A stretch of 64,000 nucleotides of DNA from Phytophthora colocasiae (taxonomy: Eukaryota; Oomycota; Peronosporomycetes; Peronosporales; Peronosporaceae), in the NCBI GenBank assembly GCA_018806915.1, contig JAGKQI010000090.1:1860001-1924000 (forward strand), written 5' to 3'. Shown here one piece after another: positions 21,876 through 32,438 of this stretch. A program made the position numbers and the translations under genes. Positions within the stretch are counted from its first letter, which is position 1. Each line of letters begins with the position of its first letter. The notes under the pieces were generated by a model. The model was not told where the DNA came from, did no database searches, and worked only from the letters and a program-made list of their open reading frames with translations.

Positions 21876-23675
21876 ATGAGCAGTGGAATCTTCCGACGTC
21901 GAGAACTTCAGTGTCACCAGAGCGAAAGTCCAATGAACGACCGAGCAAGCTACGTTGCCCGTCACGTGAGTGAATTGGACGTACTTAGTGCTATTGGTGC
22001 AGTCGTAAACGCTTCCGAAGGACGAGGAGTGAGTGACTTTGTGCACTGTGAAGACATTCGAGCAACTTGGCTGAATGCTATGGACCGAGCGTTGTTGGAG
22101 CGTCACCTCGTTCGACTGCTCCAGTTCTCTCCATCCCTTGAAGACGCACGACAATATGTTCGTGGTGATAAACCACTAGACGTTTACACTTCCTTGATTC
22201 ACTGCACAGTCTTCGCACTGATCGGTCCGGTTGAAGAGCTGCAATTGAGACCTGAACAGCTTTCGAGAGCGCTGTATTCCGCTCGCGAGAAGATTCTTCC
22301 AGTGCTCATGTCCTGGCTGTTTGAGGACGAAATGGACTGCTGTGTGCTGAATGGAGTTGAACGCAAAGTTCTGGATGAAATACGGTCGAGAGTACTACAA
22401 GACCGGGAAGCAACTCGAACGTTCATTACTGAGCGACTGTGTGCGTTGGAGAAACAGACTCGGACTGTGAAGGCCACGCACATTCCTGAGACTTTCATTT
22501 GTGATAGAGGAAATGTCTCTACTGTCGGGATAAAAACTTTCATGAATGAACTGGAAGAGATTCGGAAGCTGCACACTTCGTCTTCCAACAACCCACTGTG
22601 GGAGGATATCCTCGATCCCTCATTGCGTTGTCGAGTCTACAGCGGAAGAAGCGGTATGACGAAGTACCAGTGGCTTCCAACCGACTTTCGTGTCGGAGTT
22701 GATGGAGATATGACGACGTTATCGCCACTGCATGGATCAGTCCATCCACTGGATTTCCCAGCGTTATACACGACAATTCCTCGGTTTCTTGAAAGCCTCC
22801 TACCGCTCTTCGAGCGTGTACTTGGGAGTATCACTACACCAAAACCACCAGTACCTCATGACATTGGCATCGGCTCCAGTCACGCCTCAAATCGTACAGA
22901 TGAATCGATCAAACCTTACAAGCTAAGAGGGCGACAACTCCAAGTCGTCGTAAAGCTGTCAACTGTTCGACTGGATAAAGACCATCCAGTGTTTTCGAGT
23001 GGTTTAGATGGACAATGCAATCGAGGGTGGCGGCAGGAAAGCGACAACCATGAACACATTATTGCAGTGGGTTATTACGTCGTGCGTTCCAGAAACATAA
23101 CTCCCCCGAAGTTATCGTTTCGTGCATTTACTCACTGTCCAGAAGACGCGGGTTTAACCTCGCAAGTAGATTCATTCCTGGCCTTTGGAGAGAGGACATC
23201 AGCGTTTTACGATGGCAGATATGGACGTCAATTCTTGCAGCCGTGGGGGTCATTAGCATTGCACGAAGGTCACTCCATTGCAGTTCCCAGCTTCCTCGTC
23301 CATCGGGTAGAACCCTTCGAGTTGTGCAATCCTTCAGACCCTGAGGGTGGAGAGCTCACGGTATCAACGTTCTACCTTGTGGATCCTTCTGAGAAGCCGA
23401 TTGTCTCTACTCGCACTGTCCGTCCAGATCAATGGCACCAAAGTCAGAACTTTGTCCGAGCAAACGTCGATATGCTGCGTTACTGCTTATCCATCCCGTT
23501 CTTCCCTGACGAGATTGCGAACACAATCATAGGCTTCGCCTCCAGCCACGTATCAGAGCACCAGACGCAGCTTTCTCGTCAAGAACTGCTCACCCATCGG
23601 CGAAAGATGCAGGAGCTGCGCTTTTTGACGCCGTCATTGCGACTAAGTGAGATGAAGTTGGATCTGGACTACTAA
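21876..23675 (+). CDS. DUF4246-family protein
   Basis: About 599 residues from ATG 21876; an alternative start, MNDRASY, lies near 21933. The C-terminal third carries the DUF4246 pattern: NHEHIIAVGYYVV, then ITPPKLSFRAFT, LQPWGSLALHEGH, and FLVHRVEPFEL followed by YLVDPSEKPIVSTRTV. DUF4246 has the look of a double-stranded beta-helix oxygenase. In typical members as I recall them a WHVEG-like motif supplies the first metal ligands; here the corresponding site reads GWRQES, so the first His seems lost, while the distal His (VHRVEPF) is kept. Function is unknown. The N-terminal half is helical and unassigned. Confidence 0.6.
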   Translation: MSSGIFRRRELQCHQSESPMNDRASYVARHVSELDVLSAIGAVVNASEGRGVSDFVHCEDIRATWLNAMDRALLERHLVRLLQFSPSLEDARQYVRGDKPLDVYTSLIHCTVFALIGPVEELQLRPEQLSRALYSAREKILPVLMSWLFEDEMDCCVLNGVERKVLDEIRSRVLQDREATRTFITERLCALEKQTRTVKATHIPETFICDRGNVSTVGIKTFMNELEEIRKLHTSSSNNPLWEDILDPSLRCRVYSGRSGMTKYQWLPTDFRVGVDGDMTTLSPLHGSVHPLDFPALYTTIPRFLESLLPLFERVLGSITTPKPPVPHDIGIGSSHASNRTDESIKPYKLRGRQLQVVVKLSTVRLDKDHPVFSSGLDGQCNRGWRQESDNHEHIIAVGYYVVRSRNITPPKLSFRAFTHCPEDAGLTSQVDSFLAFGERTSAFYDGRYGRQFLQPWGSLALHEGHSIAVPSFLVHRVEPFELCNPSDPEGGELTVSTFYLVDPSEKPIVSTRTVRPDQWHQSQNFVRANVDMLRYCLSIPFFPDEIANTIIGFASSHVSEHQTQLSRQELLTHRRKMQELRFLTPSLRLSEMKLDLDY

Positions 23676-23947
23676 GTAGATTGGCGTGTCTTGAAATATT
23701 TGATGAAACGAAAGGTGCAGTCAGGTTGGATGTGTGAATTACTGAATAAACGCGAGATGTCTTCCAAATTGCCCAGAAGTTGTAGGACGGGCGATTTGGC
23801 TGATGAGACTCACGATTCGACTCGGAGAGGGCAGATGATGATGCCCCTAATTCTTTCATTCTGCTCCCGGGAGCACCTGGACAAATACAACCTGTGCTAA
23901 ACAGATAAAGTAATGAAGTTTTTGCATCACCTTTATCTTGCAGCATC

Positions 23948-24540
23948 AATGGCCAATGATCAAGTTGCAGTCTGGCTGGATCAAGGCCTTCCCAAAGACG
24001 AGATAAACCTGCTCCAAGTTGCCTAGCAGCTCTCTGAATGGAGTCACTATATCCGCTTGAGTGATTAAGGCAACCATGCAATCTTCAGCGCTCCAGTTAA
24101 AATGCACGGAGCCGTGTATCACGACACGGCGATCGACCAGTTTTTTTTTTTTTTCAACAATATGAGCCCATCGACTTCTTTTGCGACGATCCGTGCTATC
24201 TCTTCTCAGATGAGGGAACAGATATCGTCGCTCTTAGGAAGTCCAACTCGACCACTGGAACACCCTCTGTAGCGAATAGTCCATGCTGAAAGACGCGGAA
24301 ATACTCCACCGCGACGGACCACATTGTCTCCTTCGTTAAGATTCCACACAGAAAGCTGTTGCGTTCGTGAGAGAGTCACTACGTAGCTTCCGCTTGGTTT
24401 CGTCAAGGTCTTCCATCAAATTGCGCTGTTTCAATCTGTAGCGCTCTTGGTTCCTGCGACGACGTTCTCGCTGATAGGTTTCTAGTTCTGTATCGTCGGA
24501 ATTGGTGGAGCGTTCGACTGGTGCGCAGTATTGGGCTCAT
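23948..24540 (-). pseudogene. bZIP-like pseudogene
   Basis: Reading leftward, ELETYQRERRRRNQERYRLKQRN (basic region) leads into a coiled coil that hits a stop. After a frameshift the next frame continues MWSVAVEYFRVFQHGLF and VELDFLRATIS, then breaks. After a deletion of the middle domain, the end of the family domain reappears (VIHGSVHFNWSAEDCMV, LLGNLEQVYLVF, LIQPDCNLI) and stops at about 23948. A poly-T run (24140-24153) sits at the deletion. Clearly non-functional. Confidence 0.75.
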
Positions 24541-24719
24541 CTGCTCCGACGCGATGACACACGTTGGAGAACGTTGCCAATGACCGGTGTTGTTGGGGGA
24601 ATCGTGAAGTGAGGTGAAGACTCAGGGTTGGTCCCTGCGTTTGAAATTTATCTGACTCATAACCGTGACTCATACTCGACCGTTGGTGGTTTGTCAGCAA
24701 TCACCATCCAAGAGGAGAC

Positions 24720-25252
24720 ACGGGTCATAATCGAATGTGCAGGGATAAATGCTGTGCAAACGGCCGACAGCCACCGGGAGTTGATTTAACTGTTGAAGCT
24801 CATTTCTTCCGATCTTTGCCTACTTTTGCTACGCAGCAACGATCATGTTACTTGGTTAGGCAAACTTCTTGGTCAAAGCTCATTCTTTGAAGAATTGGAA
24901 ACTGAGGTACAGGCGATAGCGAAATGAGTTCACCAAAATTAACTTCTTCAGTATTCTTACAGTGAATAAAACGATTCAGATTTTCGAGAGAGATCGTCGA
25001 CAAGTCCATCAAAAAAAGTCTACCGATAGTTAGTTACAGATTAAAGCATTATGGTCCATAAATCCGAGCGTTGAGTTGAGGTGCGTAACGCTGAAAGTAT
25101 TACACGACTTACTCTATAATGACAAGTTAACGAAATAGATCTGCAAACCTGCGACGTTTCGAGATGGGTCCACAAACACGAAAGAGATCGGGGTCCGAGT
25201 ATACATGCGCCTGGGGTCAATGACTGTCATCATTCCTCTGCTAAGGTGGAAT
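24720..25252. other. Intergenic, no gene seen
   Basis: This is AT-rich sequence between the bZIP pseudogene and the secreted-peptide locus. Its right portion (from about 25.1 kb) is related to 38.3-38.44 kb and belongs to the duplicated segment described in the findings. Confidence 0.4.
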
Positions 25253-25265
25253 TCATTCTTCAATT
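25253..25265 (+). promoter_or_regulatory. Oomycete initiator-like element
   Basis: TCATTCTTCAATT matches the oomycete Inr core (TCATTYYNCAWTT type). It lies 56 bp before the ATG at 25321 and recurs in the duplicate locus at 38445-38457. Confidence 0.5.
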
Positions 25266-25320
25266 CTCCACATTCACAACAAATCGATCTATCCTGCAGA
25301 CATCCAGCTGACCATCTCCA

Positions 25321-25494
25321 ATGAAGTTTGTGCTCTTCGTAGCTCAAGCGAATGCGGCGCCGAACGTACGAATGGAGTACCGTTCCTACCGCAGGCCCGG
25401 TCAAGGTTTTACGTGCCGAGGTGCCGAAGCGAATACTCCCGTGATTGCCGAAGGTTGGAGGATTCTCCTGTCGAGGATTCAGCTTGAAGAGTGA
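25321..25494 (+). CDS. Small ORF with residual secretion signal (decayed secreted-peptide gene, copy A)
   Basis: A 57-codon ORF begins with a short hydrophobic leader (FVLFVAQANA) that is 5-10 residues shorter than in the related ORF at 38519, so the signal peptide has probably been shortened by deletion. The rest (TCRGAEANTPVIAEGWRILL) is conserved with 38.65-38.71 kb, although there it lies beyond a stop. Placement behind an oomycete initiator suggests a formerly expressed small secreted protein. No RXLR or other effector motif is intact, and function is unknown. Confidence 0.35.
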   Translation: MKFVLFVAQANAAPNVRMEYRSYRRPGQGFTCRGAEANTPVIAEGWRILLSRIQLEE

Positions 25495-25594
25495 GAAGCC
25501 TGGTACAGTCTTCCACAGTAGTTCTGGTTTCAGGATAAAAGCCCTTTTTTTAAAGCACTTCGAAAAACTGTCTCCAGGTACTGCAATTTACCCA

Positions 25595-28500
25595 TCAGCA
25601 CATGAATAGCGGGTACTTAGCGCCAATCTTGCCAATATTCCGATGCAAAGCCTTCCGCAGAGGAATGAGGTAGAACTCGAGTGGTGGGTGGCTTGAGCTC
25701 GAGGTAGGGCCGCCTGCAGACAAACCCGTGATACTAAAACCAGAAGGAGAAGAACCAGACGAAATGGGAGATGTCGTTGCAGACGTCGCTGGGGTCGGAG
25801 CACGGGAACCAGAACGTGGCGGGTGGTCCGACAGGTAGAACCAGCAGCTGAACAGAATCGCACGGATGTCGGCAGGTGTCGTCAATGGGAGCAGCTCTGC
25901 GGTCTTGCTCAGAGGTGGAGGCAGCCAATTGGTAGCGCGCAGTAGCCGCATCAACTCACACGAGAGCGCCAGCTGGTTCTGGTTGCGCATATAGGGCGGC
26001 ACGTCCACGTTTTCCACGCTTAATTCGCCCTTGACACTGTTCCAGTGGCCTAACAAGACGATAAGCGCTGACTTGAACACCGGTACAAGGCGAAGTAACT
26101 GAGAAGAGCCCAGCACCGTCGACGTCGAGATGACAGCGCGTAGCAATGGGAGAAATGCCGGGAAATGGTTCAACCACTGCTCCACGCGTAGATCCACGTC
26201 GAAACTCGAGCGATTTGGCAGCATATCCTTGTAAACTTCATCATTAGGGATGCCGCAGCATGGGACCACGCGCTCCAAGAGCATATCCACCACAATCTTC
26301 AACTGTCGCTCTAGCTGTTCATCGTCAGCAGCATTGGACATCATATTAGCTTTCGTCTGGGTGTCGGCCAGCAGACTGGCGGCAGTTTCAGTTGAAGCAA
26401 GAAGCTGGGAGAAAATATCAGTCGCAAGCACACTGCAGACGCGCGCGGCGTGCATCTCGCGCTCCCAGGAGGAGTCCAGAGTCTTCCGGTACACCAACTT
26501 GGCCTCTGGAACCTTCGTAATCACCTGGGAAGACTGTAGGTTGGTGCACTTGGAGCTGATCGTTCTCTCACAGCGAATTATCTGGCGCTGATCTAACTGC
26601 TCATTGTCCAAATCAAAGTTCACGCTGTTGGGGAAATGCGTGGGGATGCTGGTCGCCGACGTCGTGCTAAGCAGAGAATCTAGCCACAACGACGCAAACA
26701 TGCTGTAAACGGAAGACGGATAGTGCGCCACACCGCCACTTAGCGCCAACATACGGAACAAAACCATCTTGAGGGTTTGCAGGCGACTCGGGAGAGAACT
26801 GTCCTTGGCCAAACATAATTTCCTCGAGGCTGCATCCCCCTGCAGCACCAATTCTGTCCGATATTGCCTCAAAAGCGAGAAAAATACCGTAATAAGTTTC
26901 CGTATGCAACGGTATTGCCACGCAGGGTCCTCCAAAGATAACAATGGCGTTCGAGATACTAGTGAAAGCGCTCGTGAAGCCACCAACGGGTCCTTTGAGC
27001 GAGCCAAATCCAGAAACCCCTCCCAGAACTCCACACCACGCACTCCTTTCCATAAGCTAAAATAATCTAAACTCTTCGTCCAGCTCGTTACGTCAGCTAA
27101 CTGCTGCATACAAGAGCCGTCTTGATCTCCAGACACACGCATCGGTAGTTCGTTCCCAGCTGTGAGCATATTTTCACTGCCGTTTAGCTTCAGCAACGTC
27201 TGAACGAGGCTGAGAATACGTCGTTGAGTTCTCGGAGCTGCAGCGTGGCATTCGTATACGATGCTCTGAATAAAAGCGACGTAGTCAGGGGATGCTGGGA
27301 CCAGCAGCAACGTCAGTAATTCACAAAGCGTGCGGTCTGCAGGCTGAACAACCGTTAGAGGGGCAGAGAGTGGTAACTCGTTGAATTCCGCCAACAGCAA
27401 CTCGGCCTTGATTAGCTGCTCCGTCACTTCTTTCCGAGAAATTGACTGTGCAAGCAGACACAGCCACTCTTTCCATTCCTCAAAACGCTGTCGAGCTGTG
27501 TCTTTGGAGACCTCTTCAGCGCCTTCCATGCTGTCATCAACCGGTTCTTCAGCTGGAACCACCGCATGGAGATATCGAAGCGTACTCTGACAAATATACG
27601 GGAGGAAATGGTAGATTCCCTTAGCGAACGCGAACGATGTCTCTGATCCCGCGAACTTCGTCAACTTCTTCTGAAACGAGTCCACTGAAGATGCGAGTGC
27701 TGGAGACAGATCGGACTTTACTGACAGGTTTTGAAGCAGCAATAGCAGCTGAAATCCAGAGTTCGAGAGCTCAACGCTTCGCTTGACGATGAAATTAAGC
27801 AGCTGATCGCCCAGATCTCCCTCTTGCTGTTTGGAAGCTCCATTAGCGTTGATTTCTTTCTCAAACTTCTTGGCGAGTGTGACAACCACTTCATCTGTGA
27901 TGATCCACTGGAGACTGTCGTCCCAAACACGTACAAGAACGGCCGAGTCACCCGCCAAAGCCACAAGTCGACGTACAGTGAGAAGTCCTTCCGTTGAGTC
28001 ACCTACACAATCCTCCACCACATCTCGAAGAATATCCACCATCTGCGCCGGATTTTTCGTCGCCGAAAACTCCAACACCGGAAGAAACGTATCCACTTGC
28101 CCCCGTTCTACCTGAGCTTTGTCAATAGCTTCTCGAAACAAAAACTCCTGCACAGTGTACGAGTTCATCTGAGCGATAGCCACCATCACCCACGTCCAGT
28201 TCTCTGGTGCAGACCGGGCCAAAATCCAATTCAACACCTGAATCAGCAGCTCTTGACCTGTTTCCTGCCCCCCACTGAGCACTGCACGTCGTAGAACTGC
28301 CACCACTTGACTGTAGAGCGGCTTAGTTGGTAATTTCCCCACCGTTTCGTCGAAATTGACCGGCTTATCTTCATCCAGCACCAGTAAATTCTGGACGGAG
28401 TCCTTTTCGTCCAAAAGTTCACAGAAGCCCAGAGAGAGCTTAACGATGTCCATAAGGACATTTTTCCTGCTGAATTGAGTGTTGACAATGCGTTGCAACT

Positions 28501-28963
28501 GGTCCAAAGTCTTGACAATCTCCAGCTCTTGAGCGGCATTATTGACAGCTGCAGCTGCAGCTCTGGCTCGACGGCTCTGTTTTCCCTTCTTCTGACGCTT
28601 AGGAGCGGGTGCAGCCTCAGTGAATAACTTAATTAAAGCTGTGTGGAGCTGCGTCTGTAGCGTCTGTAGCTCTGGAGTCTGCAGTTCTGGTATTGTGGAC
28701 GTTTTTGACACTTGGTCCATTTTTGACGCTTGCTCCATTTCGACATCTTCGTCTTCATTTTGGACAGAATCCTGGCTAAGTACGATTTCTTCATCCGTAG
28801 CTAGTGGAGAGTTCATGAGGCTAGAGAGACCGGAACGAGGCGGAGGAGGAGGTGAGACAACGACACGAGGCGAGACAACGTCGTCTGAGAGTAGCGAGGA
28901 CATGGGGACGGCGTGGGAGGCGCTGGAAGACGCCTCGTCCCCAGACTCTGGCGCAGCGTTCAT
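25595..28963 (-). CDS. INTS5: Integrator complex subunit 5 homologue
   Basis: The product is 1,122 residues in one exon. After an acidic, Ser/Pro-rich N-terminus and a basic patch (KRQKKGKQSRRARA) it is all helical repeat. The C-terminal region matches the INTS5 pattern: a LLGHWNS segment near residue 975, then WLPPPLSKTAELLPL, ILFSCWFYLSDH, and PLRKALHRNIGKIG close to the end. An earlier block (NWTWVMVAIAQM) fits the N-terminal INTS5 repeat. INTS5 is a scaffold of the nuclear Integrator complex, which cleaves snRNA and paused nascent transcripts on RNA polymerase II. The Helitron array begins 14 bp upstream of this ATG. Identification is from remembered family pattern, not a search. Confidence 0.7.
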   Translation of the reverse strand: MNAAPESGDEASSSASHAVPMSSLLSDDVVSPRVVVSPPPPPRSGLSSLMNSPLATDEEIVLSQDSVQNEDEDVEMEQASKMDQVSKTSTIPELQTPELQTLQTQLHTALIKLFTEAAPAPKRQKKGKQSRRARAAAAAVNNAAQELEIVKTLDQLQRIVNTQFSRKNVLMDIVKLSLGFCELLDEKDSVQNLLVLDEDKPVNFDETVGKLPTKPLYSQVVAVLRRAVLSGGQETGQELLIQVLNWILARSAPENWTWVMVAIAQMNSYTVQEFLFREAIDKAQVERGQVDTFLPVLEFSATKNPAQMVDILRDVVEDCVGDSTEGLLTVRRLVALAGDSAVLVRVWDDSLQWIITDEVVVTLAKKFEKEINANGASKQQEGDLGDQLLNFIVKRSVELSNSGFQLLLLLQNLSVKSDLSPALASSVDSFQKKLTKFAGSETSFAFAKGIYHFLPYICQSTLRYLHAVVPAEEPVDDSMEGAEEVSKDTARQRFEEWKEWLCLLAQSISRKEVTEQLIKAELLLAEFNELPLSAPLTVVQPADRTLCELLTLLLVPASPDYVAFIQSIVYECHAAAPRTQRRILSLVQTLLKLNGSENMLTAGNELPMRVSGDQDGSCMQQLADVTSWTKSLDYFSLWKGVRGVEFWEGFLDLARSKDPLVASRALSLVSRTPLLSLEDPAWQYRCIRKLITVFFSLLRQYRTELVLQGDAASRKLCLAKDSSLPSRLQTLKMVLFRMLALSGGVAHYPSSVYSMFASLWLDSLLSTTSATSIPTHFPNSVNFDLDNEQLDQRQIIRCERTISSKCTNLQSSQVITKVPEAKLVYRKTLDSSWEREMHAARVCSVLATDIFSQLLASTETAASLLADTQTKANMMSNAADDEQLERQLKIVVDMLLERVVPCCGIPNDEVYKDMLPNRSSFDVDLRVEQWLNHFPAFLPLLRAVISTSTVLGSSQLLRLVPVFKSALIVLLGHWNSVKGELSVENVDVPPYMRNQNQLALSCELMRLLRATNWLPPPLSKTAELLPLTTPADIRAILFSCWFYLSDHPPRSGSRAPTPATSATTSPISSGSSPSGFSITGLSAGGPTSSSSHPPLEFYLIPLRKALHRNIGKIGAKYPLFMC

Positions 28964-28977
28964 AAGGAGTATTTTAA

Positions 28978-29653
28978 TCTCTACCCTCTAGGCTAGTGCC
29001 GTGTCTGTGTGTCTGTGTGTCTGTGTGTCTGTGTGTCCGTTGTGTGTGTGTTCAACGTCTTAGCGCATAAACCTGCGTAGCTACCTGTCTCTCCATTGTG
29101 TACATGTACGTATTCTATACTGTATTTTCCCATAGTGTAGCCTATCCCTACGTTCTAGACTGCTCTCAGGAATGCCAAAATTACAAATATAGCCCACTAA
29201 TGATAACCCTCTCAATGGCCTCTGATTGGTCCGCACACCCGGCCACAAAATAATTGATTGGACAAAATGAAGCTAAGTACGATTAAAATGCTGAGCTGCC
29301 CCTTTACAGACCGGTGATTGGCTGAAATACATCCTACCGAGCGAAGCGAAGGTAGCACCTCGGTCAACGGGCGCGCGCGCCGAAGGTGTGGCGCCGGTGG
29401 TGAGTAGTGGGGCGAACTGGAACAGTGAGCACCACGGGTTTCAACCAAACACATACAAACCGCCCGCAAAAGCGGGCGGCACTCGGCTAAAATACATCCT
29501 ACCGAGCGAAGCGAAGGTAGCACCTCGGCCAACTGGCGCGCGCCGAAGGTGTGGCGCCGGTGGTGAGTAGTGGGGCGACGTGGAGCTGTGAGCACCACGG
29601 GCTTCAACCAAACACATACAAACCGCCCGCAAAAGCGGGCGGCACTCGGCTAG
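28978..29653 (+). mobile_element. Helitron unit 1 (676 bp)
   Basis: Starts TCTCTACCCTCTAGG, carries an expanded GTGTCTGT microsatellite and two 3' subunits, and ends CTAG at 29650-29653. Its 5' end lies 14 bp from the INTS5 ATG. Confidence 0.75.
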
Positions 29654-30767
29654 TCTCTACTCTCTAGGCTAGTGCGGCGTCTGTGTGTCCGTTGTGTGTG
29701 TGTTCAACGTCTTAGCGCATAAACCTGCGTAGCTACCTGTCTCTCCATTTTGTACATGTACGTATTCTATACTGTATTTTCCCATGGTGTAGCCTATCCC
29801 TATGTTCTAGACTGCTCTCAGGAATGCCAAAATTACAAATATAGCCCACTAATGATAACCCTCTCAATGGCCTCTGATTGGTCCGCACACCCGGCCACAA
29901 AATTTTCATTAGACAAAATTAAGCTAAGTACGATAAAAATGCTTTGATAAGTACGAGCTCGCAGCTTTTACAGACCGGTGATTGGCTAAAATGCGTCCTA
30001 CCGAGCGAAGCGAAGGTACCTCGGCCAACCGGCGCGCGCCGAAGGTGTGGCGCCGATGGTGAGTAGTGGGGCGAACTGGAACAGTGAGCACCACGGGTTT
30101 CAACCAAACACATACAAATCGCCCGCAAAAATCGGGCGCCACTCGGCTAAAATTGCTTCGATAAGTACGAAATAGTAGCTGCGAGCTCGCAGCTCCCACT
30201 GGTGATTGGCTAAAATGCATCCTACCGAGCGAAGCGAAGGTACCTCGGCCAACTGGCGCGCGCCGAAGGTGTGGCGCCGATGGAGAGTAGTGGGGCGAAC
30301 TGGAACAGTGAGCCCCACGGGTTTCAACCAAACACATACAAACCGCCCGCAAAAGCGGGCGGCACTCGGCTAAAATTGCTTCGATAAGTACGAAATAGTA
30401 GCTGCGAGCTCGCGAGCTCGTAGCCCCCACTGGTGATTGGCTAAAATACATCCTACCGAGCGAAGCGAAGGTACCTCGGCCAACTGGCGCGCGCCGAAGG
30501 TGTGGCGCCGGTGGTGAGTAGTGGGGCGAACTGGAACAGTGAGCCCCACGGGTTTCAACCAAACACATACACACCGCCCGCAAAAGCGGGCGGCACTCGG
30601 CTAAAATACATCCTACCGAGCGAAGCGAAGGTAGCACCTCGGCCAACTGGCGCGCGCCGAAGGTGTGGCGCCGGTGGTGAGTAGTGGAGCGAACTGGAAC
30701 AGTGAGCACCACGGGTTTCAACCAAACACATACAAACCGCCCGCAAAAGCGGGCGGCACTCGGCTAG
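29654..30767 (+). mobile_element. Helitron unit 2 (1,114 bp)
   Basis: Starts TCTCTACTCTCTAGG and contains four 3' subunits, the most in the array. Some have an extra segment with a GCGAGCTCGCGAGCTC palindrome. Ends CTAG at 30764-30767. Confidence 0.75.
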
Positions 30768-31715
30768 TCTCTACTCTCTAGGCTAGTGCCGTGTCTGTGT
30801 GTCCGTTGTGTGTGTGTTCAACGTCTTAGCGCATAAACCTGCGTAGCTACCTGTCTCTCCATTTTGTACATGTACGTATTCTATACTGTATTTTCCCATG
30901 GTGTAGCCTATCCCTATGTTCTAGACTGCTCTCAGGAATGCCAAAATTACAAATATAGCCCACTAATGATAACCCTCTCAATGGCCTCTGATTGGTCCGC
31001 ACACCCGGCCACAAAATTTTCATTAGACAAAATTAAGCTAAGTACGATAAAAATGCTTTGATAAGTACGAGCTCGCAGCTTTTACAGACCGGTGATTGGC
31101 TAAAATGCGTCCTACCGAGCGAAGCGAAGGTACCTCGGCCAACCGGCGCGCGCCGAAGGTGTGGCGCCGATGGTGAGTAGTGGGGCGAACTGGAACAGTG
31201 AGCCCCACGGGTTTCAACCAAACACATACAAACCGCCCGCAAAAGCGGGCGGCACTCGGCTAAAATTGCTTCGATAAGTACGAAATAGTAGCTGCGAGCT
31301 CGCAGCCCCCACTGGTGATTGGCTAAAATGCATCCTACCGAGCGAAGCGAAGGTACCTCGGCCAACTGGCGCGCGCCGAAGGTGTGGCGCCGATGGAGTG
31401 GGGCGAACTGGAACAGTGAGCCCCACGGGTTTCAACCAAACACATACAAACCGCCCGCAAAAAGCGGGCGGCACTCGGCTAAAATTGCTTCGATAAGTAC
31501 GAAATAGTAGCTGCGAGCTCGCGAGCTCGTAGCCCCCACTGGTGATTGGCTAAAATACATCCTACCGAGCGAAGCGAAGGTAGCACCTCGGCCAACTGGC
31601 GCGCGCCGAAGGTGTGGCGCCGATGGTGAGTAGTGGGGCGAACTGGAACAGTGAGCCCCACGGGTTTCAAACAAACACATACAAACCGCCCGCAAAGCGG
31701 GCGGCACTCGGCTAG
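30768..31715 (+). mobile_element. Helitron unit 3 (948 bp)
   Basis: Starts TCTCTACTCTCTAGG. It has three 3' subunits, and its first half is nearly identical to unit 2. The last hairpin loop is shortened (GCAAAGC). Ends CTAG at 31712-31715. Confidence 0.75.
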
Positions 31716-32438
31716 TCTCTACTCTCTAGGCTAGTGCGGCGTCTGTGTGTCCGTTGGGTGTGTGTTCAACGTCTTAGCGCATAAACCTGCGTAGCTACCT
31801 GTCTCTCCATTTTGTACATGTACGTATTCTATTCTGTATTTTCCCATGGTGTAGCCTATCCCTATGTTCTAGACTGCTCTCAGGAATGCCAAAATTACAA
31901 ATATAGCCCACTAATGATAACCTCTCCATGGCCTCTGATTGGTCCGCACACTCGGCCACAAAATTTTCATTGGACAAAATGAAGCTAAGTACAATTTAAA
32001 TGCTGAGGTGCCCCGCTTTACAGACCGGTGATTGGCTAAAATACATCCTACCGAGCGAAGCGAAGGTAGCACCTAGGCGGACTGGCGCGCGCCGAAGGTG
32101 TGGCGTTGATGGTGAGTAGTGGGGCGAACTGGAACAGTGAGCCCCACGGGTTTCAAACCAAACACATACAAAACCGCCCGCAAAAGCGGGCGGCACTCGG
32201 CTAAAATTGCTTCGTTAAGTACTAAATAGTAGCTGCGAGCTCGCGAGCTCGTAGCCCCCACTGGTGATTGGCTAAAATACATCCTACCGAGCGAAGCGAA
32301 GGTAGCACCTCGGCCAACTGGCGCGCGCCGAAGGTGTGGCGCCGATGGTGAGTAGTGGGGCGAACTGGAACAGTGAGCCCCACGGGTTTCAACCAAACAC
32401 ATACAAACCGCCCGCAAAAGCGGGCGGCACTCGGCTAG
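31716..32438 (+). mobile_element. Helitron unit 4 (723 bp)
   Basis: Starts TCTCTACTCTCTAGG and has two 3' subunits. It shares with units 5 and 6 the variant ACCTAGGCGGACTGG in its first subunit. Ends CTAG at 32435-32438. Confidence 0.75.
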
